Shown here piece after piece: positions 1-10,850 of a stretch of 64,000 bases of DNA. Source of the stretch: Brachionus plicatilis (taxonomy: Eukaryota > Rotifera > Eurotatoria > Ploima > Brachionidae); contig QEOQ01000242.1 in assembly GCA_010279815.1 (NCBI GenBank), positions 422,475 to 486,474 of the forward strand, in the 5' to 3' direction. Both the position numbers and the translations under genes were made by a program. The notes below the pieces were generated by a model that was given only the letters and a program-made list of their open reading frames with translations, did no database searches and was not told where the DNA came from. The number at the start of each line of letters is the position of its first letter. The first letter of the stretch is position 1.

Positions 1-2150
1 ATTAAAAAAATCAATCTAAATGGATTTCGTGTAAAGGATGCTTTAACAAAAAATGTGCTTAATATCTACTTAAAAAGTTTGATCCGAAAAGTGAATTTTA
101 TTTTTCGAAAAAATGTAAACAAACCTCATTCTTTTTAAATGTATATATATTTCTTTTATGTTTTTTTATTTTAATAAAATTTTCTTTCAAAACGGACCGA
201 AAATAGTTAATAATGTTAAATCCAATCAAATAATCCCAATTTAATTAAATTTCCACACCCTAGACCTATTTGAAAAGAGAAAAGTCGAATCTACCCTATT
301 TTACCATAAGCATTTAAATTTTTTTAATCAATAATTTGTAATTTCCATTTTTTCCCTAAAACCGAATTCCTTACTAAAACCGCTTTAATTGTTCAGAACG
401 ATTTTGGTTTAAAATTTAAGATTAAATTTGGATTTAATATCAAATAGCTAAAAAGTAAGACAACTTATTAAATCACTGTTTGTAAAATTTTATTCTGTTT
501 TCAAATTTGCAATTACTCATTTAAAACCAAAATCATTTGATTTTTTAAGATTAAAGATCTATAATTTTGATCTGAAACTGTTTAAAACGTTTAAAGTTTA
601 ATATATAAAAAATTTTAAAAAAATTTAAAAAAATTAGTATTTATTTAACAATATAATTTAATGAGGTAAAAATAGATTTTTAAAAAAAAAATTTAGAATT
701 TTAGAGAACTATAAAAAGAATTTTTTTATTGGATTTTTTATTTTTCCATGTTCCCTTGATGGCCTTTGTTGAAAAAATAATTCTTTTTCAACTACGAGTT
801 TATTAGCATAACAATTAACGAGGTAACTTTTGATATTTTTTTTATATTTAATTTTTTTTATTAATTTTATAAAACACAATTATCCGTTTTTTGATCGAAA
901 CATCATGAAAAACTCTTAAGAAGATTTAGCTAAAGCATTTAATTGAATATCTTTATTTGCATCAAAGAAAACTGCAAATGCATATGCTTCAAATTCGCAT
1001 GATGTTTAATATTTAGCTGTAATTCTGAATTTTTGCAACAGTCCATGTTATCTTAAACTATTTTTAGCTGGCACACGAAGACCATCGAAGAGGAATTTGT
1101 CAAATTTTTCATTGAGTTCGGCTTGCTCGTTCTTTATTAAAAAAAATAATCAAAATTTAATTCAAAGTAATAAATTAATTTGAATTTAATTTAAAGTTGG
1201 TACAAATATTAATTTCGAATAATTTTGAAATTGAATTGAATCACTTCATGGTTTATTTTATTTTTGAAAAAACAAAGAGAAAAAATTAGGGTAAATTTTT
1301 TGTTCGAAATAATCATTTTAACTCAGTTTGTGTCCGTATTGATGATCCACTAAAAAACCAAAACAGATCCGAAAAAATTAAAAGATGGTCAAACTTTCGC
1401 AAAAAGAATGAAATCATATATATATAGCAAATTTGAAATTCAATTAAACATCACTTGAAAGAACGAAATCATTTAGTTCGTTGTCATGATCTAAATGTGA
1501 AATAAAAAAATTCGATCTAAGTCAATTTGATCAAATATATCACATTTTTATAAAAATTTAAACAAAGATTTTTCCTTTGCTAACAAAAATTCCACAAGAC
1601 CTTTTTTATAAAAGAGAAAAAACCTGGTTTCTGTTTCCATTTAGTTCTTAGAATTTTTTAAGTCTAATTTCATAAGTCATGAAGCGCAGTTATTTTTCAC
1701 CATCATCTTTTTAAAATCAAAAATCATTTAAACAAATTTTTTAAAAATAAAATATGCCATTACTTATAGGTTCTAATAATTCTAAATTTGTATTTCACTT
1801 GACATTACAAGCTTTAAGAAATCTTGCAAATTTTAATTGTCCGGTTATTTGTTCTTTTTTCAATAATTTTTATTCTTACAAAAAAAAAATAATATAAGAT
1901 AATTACTTGTTCCCTTGTTAGGAGATCGTTTAAATATTTGGATTCTGAAAAACTTCTGATAAATTATTCATTATCTCTCTTAAATATCTAAAACAAAAGT
2001 TTCTTCGAAAAATCAAATTTTTTATCAATTCTTCTCATAATAATTAATAGTCAGGAATGTAACAAGTATGTTGAAATAAAAAAAGAATACCTATTATAGT
2101 ATGGGATTATAATAAATGATAAAAAAAAGATCATATTTAATTATAAAGTT
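1..2150. other. Intergenic, no recognisable gene
   Basis: Very AT-rich sequence with homopolymer runs and no long reading frame. The only coding-like stretch is on the minus strand around 1130-920, giving short peptide pieces such as FDKFLFDGLRVPAK and FAVFFDANKDIQLNALAKSS separated by stops. I cannot assign these to a family. They might be distal relics of the MCM9-like pseudogene that lies just upstream on the same strand. Confidence 0.5.
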
Positions 2151-2159
2151 TGAAAATGA

Positions 2160-3345
2160 AATTGTAGCGGGATACTTTGAATCATTTCTGTTAGAGCCAA
2201 TATCAGTGGTCATATATGATTTTGATATATATCATCTGCATATTGTAAAAGTTTAGATTTTCCAGTTCCAGGATAACCGAAAATCAATAAATGGATTTTG
2301 TTTCTCACTTATTTAAATTACATTTCTGATTTTATCGAAGATTTTTGATTACTTCCTTATATGTTCAAACTTTTGACGTTTAGAATCCTGAATGACAACG
2401 ATAAAATTTAAATTATTTTCTTTCATCAATTTAACCACTAACCTTTGAAACACTGACGCTTTGCTGATCCATTGCTTCAAGCATACTCATTTTTCATGTT
2501 CCTTCATTAAATTTATTCAAACAAAAAATACTATCATCGTTCAAAGCCAAAGCTCCTTGATTAAAACAAAAATTTAAAGAAATTCAAATTGTTTTTAATT
2601 TATATTATTTTACCAGCTTCTAGATACCCTTCCTAGAATTAAAAAAATAAAGGAGAAAAATTTTTTTAATTTTATTTCACTTTTTAAGAAATGGCAGTTA
2701 GTCCAGTGCTGCTAGAGCCAATACCAGTGGTCATAATTGATTTAGAAGCTATTTTTTATGCAAAATTGAAAATTAAAAATTTTCCAGTATCAGAATCACC
2801 GAATAGCAATAAATGACTTTCACCTCACACCCTAGTGTCCGATGATTAGTTCCATTTAACACCAGACACAAAGTCAAATAATTTTTTTAATTTACTTAAT
2901 AGTGACATCATCACCTGGCTTGCAGCAGTCCACTAAATCATTTTCTATAACAATTACGACCGATCGTGGCCCACTCCTAGCCGAATAAATGTCCAACTTT
3001 TCGTGAACCTTTATCAACTGGTCAAATTTGATGACCAATTTGATTGATACATCTCTATGCGGCCAAATGGCGGTGATGAGCCCAGACACTCTACATGTTA
3101 GGTGTCGCAGTAAATATTACTACTTCGTCTAATGCTAAAATTTAAAATTTTCTTTTTATTATTAAAAAAATATTTTTTTGAAATTAATTTTATAAAAAAA
3201 ATACTTTCTTGATTGGGATGGCTTCATGATGAAGTGATTCTAAAAGGCGTCGACTGCAAGTTTTGGTTACAGTTCCATTGAAGCTGATAAATTTGTTTAT
3301 ATCAGAACAAGTCGAATTTTTTATGAACACACCTTCTGCTTGAAA
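2160..3345 (-). pseudogene. MCM9-like helicase pseudogene (fragments)
   Basis: Minus-strand pieces follow the order of an MCM8/MCM9-type helicase. At about 3330-3200 lies an N-terminal OB-fold segment (KFISFNGTVTKT). At 3089-2892 lies the MCM9-like segment containing PRSVVIVIENDLVDCCKPGDD, ending at a plausible GT donor. At about 2820-2690 lies a Walker A region reading GDSDTGK, followed by an in-frame stop and TTGIGSSSTGLT. At about 2600-2430 lies a Walker B/helix segment in which the expected CIDEF is CLNKF, followed by a stop and MSMLEAMDQQSVSVSK. At about 2310-2160 a second Walker A copy (GYPGTGKS) appears out of order, again followed by a stop. The damaged ATPase motifs, stops and repeated Walker A region argue for a decayed, rearranged copy. 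MCM9 acts in homologous-recombination repair; this copy should have no ATPase activity. Family assignment is from motif memory. Confidence 0.7.
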
Positions 3346-3508
3346 AAGCGAAATTAAAATTATTTTGGATTATTTGAAATTAATTATTACCAATCTTGAT
3401 ATACTAAGATGAAGACCAAAGACTAAATTTAGTTATTTTTAAAAAAAAACCAGGCAACTGCATAGGTATTTTCAGAGTTGTTTAAAAGTCACAAGTCTTA
3501 AGTCAAGT

Positions 3509-3660
3509 CAAAGTCTTGACTTTGACTTGTTGGAAAAAATTTAAAAAGTACAAGTCTTGACTTTGACTTGTTGGAAAAAATTTAAAAAGTACAAGTCTTG
3601 ACTTTGACTTGTTGGAAAAAATTTAAAAAGTACAAGTCTTGACTTTGACTTGTTGGAAAA
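3509..3660. repeat. 41-bp subterminal repeat array, left end of hAT
   Basis: About 3.7 copies of a 41-bp unit begin at 3509, 3550, 3591 and 3632. Each unit contains the near-palindrome AAGTCTTGACTTTGACTT followed by a TTGG-A/T-rich spacer. Arrays like this beside hAT ends are often transposase binding sites; that role is inferred here. Confidence 0.9.
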
Positions 3661-3792
3661 TATGAAAAATATTTTCATTTCATATACTTATTTCATTTCA
3701 TATATTTTTTTAAAAATAAAGTAATTAAGAATTTTAGGAATTTTTTATTTAACTTAACGATAACTTTTATTTTAAAAATATTTAGTTTTAAC

Positions 3793-6121
3793 TTAAATCT
3801 TTAAAAGATCAAAATTACACCGCAAAAGTGTTGTATTTTCTAAATTTTTCACTGTCATTCTTGATCTATGTGGTCTGTTTATATAGCCAGCATATGAAAA
3901 TGTTCGCTCAATTGGACCTGATGATGCTGGAATTGATAAATATTTTAAAACCAAAATATATAAATCGGGGAAAATTGATTTGTTTCGTTGCCAAAACGTC
4001 TTTAAATTAACATCTGGATCATATTCAATATTTAAATACTCATCAATCTGACGTCTGAAGAATTTTTCATCGTTACATTGCACACCTTCAGTACTCGGGT
4101 TTTTTTTTGCGAAACTAAAAAATTTCTTTCGTTTTAATGGTGATTTTAGGACGCTTGAATCGGATTCATTGCTGATTGTACTTAAAGGCCGTCTATTTGA
4201 ACTTGAAGAAGTGTGCTCTCTAGCCTGTGATTCATTAACGTTTAAATTGAAATCATCATTGGTTGACGCTACATTTTTCTCTCTAGGTCTCATTTTTGAA
4301 AATTCTTCCATGAGTTGGTTTTTTAATTTATTTAAAATTTCTAATTTTTTTACCTCGTCTAAATCGAGACTCAATATCCACTCATTTTTGAAAAATGGGT
4401 GATATATAGGGTGAAAAATCTGTTCCGTTTTCATCTAAAGTAGATGGATTTTGGATATTTACAAATATTGACTTAAAACGAAATCTCAATTGAGATTCTA
4501 ATTCTTGTCTAAAGGCTAAAAGATTCTTGTTTTTAGGTTCATATTGTTTGAGGTCATTAATAAGCTGAAACAAACTAGGGACAACTAAGCTTATTGTACA
4601 ATAGTTTTCACCTTTTAAAATTTAAATCAATTAAAAAAACGATATGATTTTAAATATTTATTACCTCGTATCTCATTTGAAACATATTCGAAAGGCTCTA
4701 GGATATTCACAATGTCTATTAGTCGTAGATAGTCATTTTGAGTCAAAGAAAGATTCCAGGATTCAATTTTTTCGAGACCTTCATTTAAATCGTTCAACTT
4801 TATTCTACAAATTGATTTCAAACATTCGATTTCACTGTTCCATCGAACTTTTATTGGTTTGGTGATGGCTTTGTAATTTTTTTCTTCCAAAAAATTCGCA
4901 AAAACCTTTTTTTGCCGATATTTTGCTGATATTTTGTAACATTTAGAGAGGAGCTTCCGAATATTATTAATTTTTTTCAAGCTATTTTTTACCACAAGTT
5001 GAATTGAATGAGCGAAACAGCGTGAATGAGTTTTTTCGTTTGGGATAAATTCGCAAAAAGTATCGATTATATTCGAATTTTTTTCCTCTTCATCTGAACT
5101 TGTTAATTCATCATCATCTTCTTCTGAGGAACTGTAATTATTTTGGCTTGATTCAATCTCTTCTAGACTGAATTCATTGTCACCAACTAAATTATAAAAA
5201 ATTATAAATTTCAATGTTTTGGAATTATTAATTAAATTTAATAAACAAAGGTTCGAGTTAGTAAAAATTAATTTATGTATTACCTAAATCATATAGTTTT
5301 CCAAATTTTACCATATTAGAGCCATTATCTGTAACAATTTTAACAATTTTTTCTCTATTTAATCAAGTAAATTAATTTATTTTCTTATTTTAACAGCTAA
5401 AATACTTTATATTAAATTGGTCTAGAATTTTGTCTAACTCTATTTTAATATTAAAGCCAGTGCAATCTTTGATATTTTTACATGCAATTACTAACGTCTT
5501 GAATTTAAATTCGCTATCAATAAAATGAGCAGTCACTCCCAGAAAAGATCTTAATCTTCTATCAGACCAAATATCTACTGTTAGCGATATAAATCTTGCA
5601 CATTCTAAATTTTGCTTCAAAACGGAACATAAGGTTTTGTAAGCTTCTCTTTGAAGCTTATTTAATGCCGTCCTTGTACATGGTTTCCATTTGTCACAAA
5701 CCAAAGACATGAAAATTTGAAAACCTAAATTTTAATAATAAAATCAATTTAATTATTAACGTTCCAATAATAATAAATAAAATTAGGAGCATAAATAAAA
5801 GTTTAAAAAAATCAACTTAATTTTACAAAATAAGAAAAAAATTCTAATTACCATCACTTTCTATTAGTCGAAATGGCAAGCTACATCCGATAATTAGATA
5901 TTTAAATATAAAGAAAGTTATGTTTTCTTGATTTAATTTCTTTTTTCTGTCAGTTTCGCAAACTTCTTTTCTTCTATTCTGTTTCTGATTGAATTCTTCA
6001 TAATACTGTGGATTACATTTTTTCGTGTGTCGTATAAAATTCGATGTATTGGTCTTTGTGTCAGTAATTTTGATTTTGCAAGTGATACACACACCAGATC
6101 TTGAAACAATGATATTTTCAT
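3793..6121 (-). CDS. hAT transposase, multi-exon, possibly intact
   Basis: This is the transposase of the surrounding hAT element. Exon-like blocks on the minus strand, in order: 6092-5844 with a BED-type zinc finger (CITCK...NFIRHTKKC); 5710-5390 with the RNase H-like start (FISLTVDIWSDRRLRSFLGV); a short exon near 5345-5283 with IVTDNGSNMVKFGKLYDLG ending at a GT donor; 5214-4627 with the conserved CFAHSIQLVVKNSL; 4573-4382; and 4434-3793 with the C-terminal hATC dimerisation domain (YLSIPASSGPIERTFSYAG). An acidic tract (about 5150-5060) precedes the CFAH motif. The blocks are separated by short gaps with plausible splice signals, but I could not verify every junction, and the 4573/4434 overlap may be a frameshift or an intron. 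Activity is possible but unproven. Confidence 0.7.
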
Positions 6122-6853
6122 TGTTTTCTGTATAAAAGAATTTATAAAAAAATAAAAAATTATTATTTTTATTTAAAATGTTTACTTTCGACTGTAAAAT
6201 CCGTAAAACAAGTCTTCAAAATTTCAGATTTCGGAATTTGAATATCAATATTCATTTTTATTCTTAAAATCGTGTTTAAAATTCTCTAAAGTTAAATTAG
6301 ATAAGAATAAATAAATAATAATCAAAGCTTAATTTTATAGAAAATTAAAAAAGAAATAGTAAATACCAATTTTATAAATAAGCAATATTTTAGAGATTGT
6401 TTAAAAAGATTGTAAATCTCTTTTATTTATAGTGACAATTTTTGGCTTAATAGACGCTAACTTTTTGATGATAAAATGCTTATTAAAAAAAAAACTGTTC
6501 GAGGAACGCACGTGCAAGTGCTGGATTAAGTCAAATAATCTTAAGCTTAAAAGCGAAATTGCAACTTTATTTATTTCAAGATGTAAGTCATTCAAAAAAA
6601 TTTTTTAGGAATATAACGACATTAATTTGTTTTTTTAAGCATTTAATATTTGAATCGTTATTAAAATTTCTTTAAAGATTCTGAATATTTGTATAATTTC
6701 AGTTCTGACCAACATAGATTATTATATATGTACTGATTTAAGCTAAATAAATTGAAACAAAATGAAAATTAAAAATGAGTGAAAATTGCAACCCAAAAAC
6801 CATGAAAATATTTTTTAATCAATAATTGATTTCTTTAAATAAATTAATAATAA

Positions 6854-7040
6854 CTTTTTAAATTTTTTCCAACAAGTCAAAGTCAAGACTTGTACTTTTT
6901 AAATTTTTTCCAACAAGTCAAAGTCAAGACTTGTACTTTTTAAATTTTTTCCAACAAGTCAAAGTCAAGACTTGTACTTTTTAAATTTTTTCCAACAAGT
7001 CAAAGTCAAGACTTGTACTTTTTAAATTTTTAAAGTCAAA
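6854..7040. repeat. 41-bp subterminal repeat array, right end of hAT (inverted)
   Basis: About four copies of the same 41-bp unit as at 3509-3660, in reverse orientation (AAGTCAAAGTCAAGACTT core), directly inside the right TIR. The two arrays make the element a long imperfect inverted repeat. Confidence 0.9.
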
Positions 7041-7580
7041 GTCTTGACTTTGACTTTTTAATGACTTTTTGAGACTTTTTTTCGTGACTTTTGTACAAGT
7101 CTGGGTATTTTGTGCAACCGCTAAGCATTCTCCTACAATACCAAAAATAAATCTTCCGACATCAATTAGCCAAATTTTGTTCCACAAAACACAAGAAGTA
7201 AAAAACAAGCCGTCCGCTTAGAACGAGTGCGTAAAATTTTGAATTTTGATTAAAGATTTTTTGGTGAAAGTAGTGTGCCTTTTCTATAATTTTTAAAAAT
7301 TTAAGTTTTTCAAATTTGATTGCACTCAAACCTTCACATATTTAATTTGCTTTTGAATTTGTCTTTAAATTTTCAAATAAGTAACAATCAATTAAAGATC
7401 AATTGAAAAAAAAAATTAAGATGCAAAAAATTAAAATCCTCAAATTAAAATAAACTATTTCATCGCAGAATTACGAAATTACTTATTATTTGAAAAAAAA
7501 CCAGTCAAATATTTAAAAATTCTACATGATATGCATCAATAAAACGATTTCAAAATTTGAACTGTGTTGAAATTACAGCT

Positions 7581-7588
7581 TATAAATA
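7581..7588 (+). promoter_or_regulatory. Putative TATA box of vWA gene 1
   Basis: TATAAATA lies about 90 bp before the ATG at 7671. The same motif in the same flanking context lies before the second vWA gene (22449). The sequence around it (GTGTTGAAATTACAG...TTGAGCAAAATAATTTTATTT) is shared by both copies. Confidence 0.45.
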
Positions 7589-7670
7589 AAAAAAATAATT
7601 GAGCAAAATAATTTTATTTAAACAAAATAATAAAATTTGAAATTGAATAACAAAAACAAATTTTGATGAA

Positions 7671-9590
7671 ATGGATTTTTGTTCCAAGTACGCCTATGAC
7701 TACGGCTTCGATGGATCTGATGGAGAGGATGTTAATATGGACAGCATTAAATTTAATCTGAAGAAAATCCGCAAAGCTGATACCAACATAATATCATTTT
7801 GTTTTGACAAGCTCATCGACACCAACCAAATGTTTGCTGGCGAGCCGATCAAATGCAAAAAATGTGAAGCTATATTGACCAGGAGGAAAAGCATTAGCAG
7901 CGACCAGAAAATTTGGAAATGCGAGTATTGCTATGAAAACAATGAAATCAACATTTCATCTCTGGATCAAATTCCTGACCAGGATCAAGTGACTTTTTTA
8001 ATTGAGCCTGCTCCACAAGAGTCCTCCAGCTCGTCAACACAATCTGAAGCATCAGATGACAACAAATACCTAATATATTGCATTGATATATCAGGCAGCA
8101 TGAAAACTTATGCTACCTTGGATGGTAGTTACGGATCAAGTTCAATAATGACTCGTTTAGTTGCGGTCCAAGTTGCCTGCATTGAAAATTTGGGCATGCT
8201 TAAATCTTTGGAGCCGAATAAAAGAGTTGCATTGTGCACTTTTTCTAGTAAAGTTAATTTTTATTCAGATGGATTCTCCAGCAATGAATTAGTCTTGGGA
8301 GGTTCAAGTCCATCAGTATTTGGAAGAATGGGTTATAATTTCAATTCACAAACAAGTCCTCAAAGCAAAGGCATTTTAAGCAATATAGGCGAACTTTTGG
8401 CAAAAGCGAATAATGAAAGTGGCGATCTCAAAGCAGTTAAAGATTCGCATTCTATTCTAGAAAAAAAAATCAACGCATTAAGAACTAATGGAAAGACAGC
8501 GCTAGGCCCAGCTTTAACATTTTGCATTGGTTTTGCAAGCAGACTTGCCGGCTCACAAATAATTCTTTGCACTGATGGATGCGCCAATGTAGGCATTGGT
8601 TCACTGCAGGACAACGAGCTTAGCAAATATTTGTACATTAGAGATAACAATAATGAAGCGGCTGAGACTTACGAGTTTGGCAATGTGGAGGCCAAAAAAG
8701 AGCTTAACGAGCCTAGTTCAGAAGTTTTCTACTTAGAGTTGGCCAAATTTGCCAAAAGCAAAGGTGTGGTTGTAAATGTGATCACAATCGAGGGCACCGA
8801 CTGCAAATTGGCTTTGCTTGGCAAAGTTGCTGATCTAACCAATGGAAGTATTAACATTGTGAATCCGCTCAATTTGAATGAAGAGTTCAAGTCAATTTTG
8901 GAGAATCGGTCAATTGCCACCAAAGTTAATACCAAGTTGATTGTAAATGGCAAATATTTGTACATTAGAGATAACAATTATGAAGCGGCTGAGGCTATAG
9001 CTTACGAGTTTGGCAATGTGGAGGCCAAAAAAGAGCTTGAAAAAACGAGAAAATATGTTTTGGACAAGAATATTGGAAACGTGAATATGGGCTCAGAGAT
9101 TACATACGAGTTTGGCATTAGACGATTGAATGAAGAGGAGAAAAAAGATTCAAAACGTTTGAACAAGCTACCGTTCCAGCTTCAAGTTAGCTACACGATG
9201 CCCAATGGTGCTAAAGCTTTGAAAGTTTTTGTCAGAGAACAAGAATTTACTCGGTATAGAGAACAGGCAGAAAAAGATATCTTGTCTAAAGAGTTATTTT
9301 TTGCCAATTTTGCCCAAAAGGTTTCTTCTCATGTGACCAAGTCAAACGTCAAAGCTGCTCGCTATAAACAACACCAGTTGCAGCAATTCAATTCGAGAAA
9401 TAATTATGAGATGCCTGAAATGAATCAATGGATGAATGTGGTATTTGATATGAGCACAGAGGCGAAATTTTCGTCAATGACTGATTTACAGAGCAGAGAC
9501 TTCAATAGAGCTAAGAAAGCTAATAGAAATAATTTCAAATTTTTTTCAAAGTTGACTAGTAGCCTTAAAAATCATCTAAAGTCTACTTAG
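7671..9590 (+). CDS. vWA-domain protein with Sec23/24-like zinc ribbon (copy 1)
   Basis: Single-exon, 639 aa. A zinc ribbon lies at C62-x2-C65 and C84-x2-C87, resembling the Sec23/Sec24 finger. A Ser-rich acidic linker follows, then a von Willebrand A domain with a complete MIDAS: DISGS (D139, S141, S143), a Thr in GKTALGPAL and an Asp in ILCTDGCANVG. The zinc ribbon plus vWA pairing resembles the C-terminal half of circularly permuted Ras (cpRas1-like) proteins; no Ras part is visible here. MIDAS sites bind a divalent metal and acidic ligands; the ligand is unknown. The protein has no signal peptide or TM segment, so it is probably cytosolic. Compared with copy 2 it carries a 31-residue insert at about residues 316-346 that duplicates a later segment of the same protein, and a 16-residue C-terminal extension. 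An AATAAA signal lies at 9674. Confidence 0.85.
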   Translation: MDFCSKYAYDYGFDGSDGEDVNMDSIKFNLKKIRKADTNIISFCFDKLIDTNQMFAGEPIKCKKCEAILTRRKSISSDQKIWKCEYCYENNEINISSLDQIPDQDQVTFLIEPAPQESSSSSTQSEASDDNKYLIYCIDISGSMKTYATLDGSYGSSSIMTRLVAVQVACIENLGMLKSLEPNKRVALCTFSSKVNFYSDGFSSNELVLGGSSPSVFGRMGYNFNSQTSPQSKGILSNIGELLAKANNESGDLKAVKDSHSILEKKINALRTNGKTALGPALTFCIGFASRLAGSQIILCTDGCANVGIGSLQDNELSKYLYIRDNNNEAAETYEFGNVEAKKELNEPSSEVFYLELAKFAKSKGVVVNVITIEGTDCKLALLGKVADLTNGSINIVNPLNLNEEFKSILENRSIATKVNTKLIVNGKYLYIRDNNYEAAEAIAYEFGNVEAKKELEKTRKYVLDKNIGNVNMGSEITYEFGIRRLNEEEKKDSKRLNKLPFQLQVSYTMPNGAKALKVFVREQEFTRYREQAEKDILSKELFFANFAQKVSSHVTKSNVKAARYKQHQLQQFNSRNNYEMPEMNQWMNVVFDMSTEAKFSSMTDLQSRDFNRAKKANRNNFKFFSKLTSSLKNHLKST

Positions 9591-9673
9591 TCGATTTTTC
9601 TTACTAAGTTTTATTCTTTTATTCAAAAATTTATTTATTCAATTGTGTTTTAATTTTGTATAAATTTGAAAAA

Positions 9674-9679
9674 AATAAA
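9674..9679 (+). terminator. Possible poly(A) signal of vWA gene 1
   Basis: AATAAA 84 bp after the stop codon. In sequence this AT-rich the hexamer is frequent, so support is weak. Confidence 0.3.
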
Positions 9680-9865
9680 TTTTAAATTTTAATAGTTCAT
9701 AAAATTTTCAATTTTCAAATATTTAACTAATAATTAACAGCCTAGTGTTACCATTTTTCTTTAATTTAGCGCTACACATTTTATTATCTTCTATGACGTA
9801 TATTATTTCCAAGAATTTAATTCAAATTATTAAGGAAATTTTTAAAAGTAAATGATCTTTGCTGT

Positions 9866-10216
9866 ATGAGAGAAAAACCTGGTTTGAAAAATTTATCTAA
9901 AGATAATGTCATACCATCCTCAAGTGTAAGTAATAATCAGGCTATTAGTAATTTTACAGAAATGTACTCAAAAAATGAATCAACTGCGGATAATTATTTT
10001 TTTCCGCCAAGTGAAAGACATGGCATAAACTTATCATTAGATTTGAATGGCGATGGCAAAATTGATGATGAAGCTACTGATGATGAGCCTTTTGATGATA
10101 AACCTATTGATGAAGAACCTATTGATGAAGAAGCTATTGATTATGAACCAATTGATGGTGAAGAACCTATTGATGATGAATTAAATTCGAAATTATTCAA
10201 AAGATTAAGAATATAA
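9866..10216 (+). CDS. Acidic repeat protein, hypothetical
   Basis: 116-codon frame starting at an ATG. The N-terminal half is Asn/Ser-rich. Residues from about 55 read SLDLNGDGKIDDE, resembling an EF-hand/dockerin calcium loop, and are followed by six or so degenerate repeats of EPIDEE-type (coded by GATGA-rich repeats). It ends in a short basic tail. I do not recognise it. It lies just before the CACTA transposase remnant on the same strand, so it may be an accessory or N-terminal piece of that element. The tandem-repeat coding sequence could also be a minisatellite that happens to be open. Confidence 0.35.
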   Translation: MREKPGLKNLSKDNVIPSSSVSNNQAISNFTEMYSKNESTADNYFFPPSERHGINLSLDLNGDGKIDDEATDDEPFDDKPIDEEPIDEEAIDYEPIDGEEPIDDELNSKLFKRLRI

Positions 10217-10850
10217 CTTTGGGAAAAAAACTTTAATTAATTAAAATCGACCTATAACGGCATTTAAATGCTTATTTTAATTTTTTTTTCGTGGTTATGA
10301 ATCAGTTTATGGTGAGGTAAAACGACAAATTCTTGGGTTTACCACATGGTAACTACCGAATCCTGTCTTAGGCGCGAAAAATCTTTTTTATTCAATTTTA
10401 ATTTTTTCTAACATAAAATGACTGGAATTAGCCGCATTGCGATAGTGGCAGGGCTAGGTATTAACTGCTGCGCCTATGCGCAAGGGTTTACGGTAATTTT
10501 TTAAGAATTAATTTAAAATAATTTATTAGAAAAAATTAAAATTTTAACCATTTTTGAAATTGAATTTAAAAGCAAATAAAACTTAAGATACTTAAAAAAA
10601 TAAAATAAATTAATGGAAAAATGTTTATTTATTTATTTATTCAATTCAATTTTTCAACTTCTATTCAAATTCTCTTTAATTTAGACTTCAGATGGATTAT
10701 TATTTGTCAATAAAAGATCAATCAATGTCAAGTCACTGACTTGACTTTGAAAAGAATTTTTTTAACTTTAAAATGACTTTTTTTTTTACTTTTGCAATGA
10801 TTTAGTCTGATTTAATTTCATAATTTAGGGATAAGTGTTGCTAATTTTAA
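10217..10850. other. Non-coding stretch with a GC-richer island
   Basis: Mostly AT-rich. At 10410-10500 a locally GC-richer segment could encode a short hydrophobic peptide (from an ATG at 10419: MTGISRIAIVAGLGINCCAY), but nothing extends it. At 10310-10380 there are small hairpin-forming repeats around GGTAAAACG / GGTTTACC. At 10735-10825 a weak match to the hAT terminal motif (CAAGTCACTGACTTGACTTT) occurs. No gene is supported. Confidence 0.4.

Larger units (their letters stand above)
3473..7103 (-). mobile_element. hAT DNA transposon with TIRs and 8-bp TSD
   Basis: The element starts CAGAGTTGTTTAAAAGTC at 3473 and its other end, read inward from 7103, is CAGACTTGTACAAAAGTC. The ends are therefore imperfect terminal inverted repeats. 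The 8-bp sequence GGTATTTT directly flanks both ends (3465-3472 and 7104-7111), the target-site duplication length expected of hAT. Inside each end lies an array of 41-bp repeats in opposite orientation. The interior (about 6120-3790, minus strand) encodes a BED zinc finger, an RNase H-like segment and a hAT C-terminal dimerisation domain. Length is 3631 bp. The perfect TSD and open exons suggest a fairly recent insertion. Confidence 0.9.

Noticed and set aside
3509..3660. 41-bp array as a CRISPR or satellite
   Set aside because: Units are contiguous without variable spacers, and the mirrored array at 6854-7040 plus TIRs show that it belongs to a hAT element.
8360..8977. Minus-strand open frames inside the vWA genes (also 22548-23720)
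   Set aside because: Shadow frames opposite a well-supported coding sequence; they recur in both paralogues only because the sequence is shared.
10310..10500. Possible tRNA or snRNA in the GC-richer island
   Set aside because: No cloverleaf, no A/B box pair and no acceptor stem could be found.
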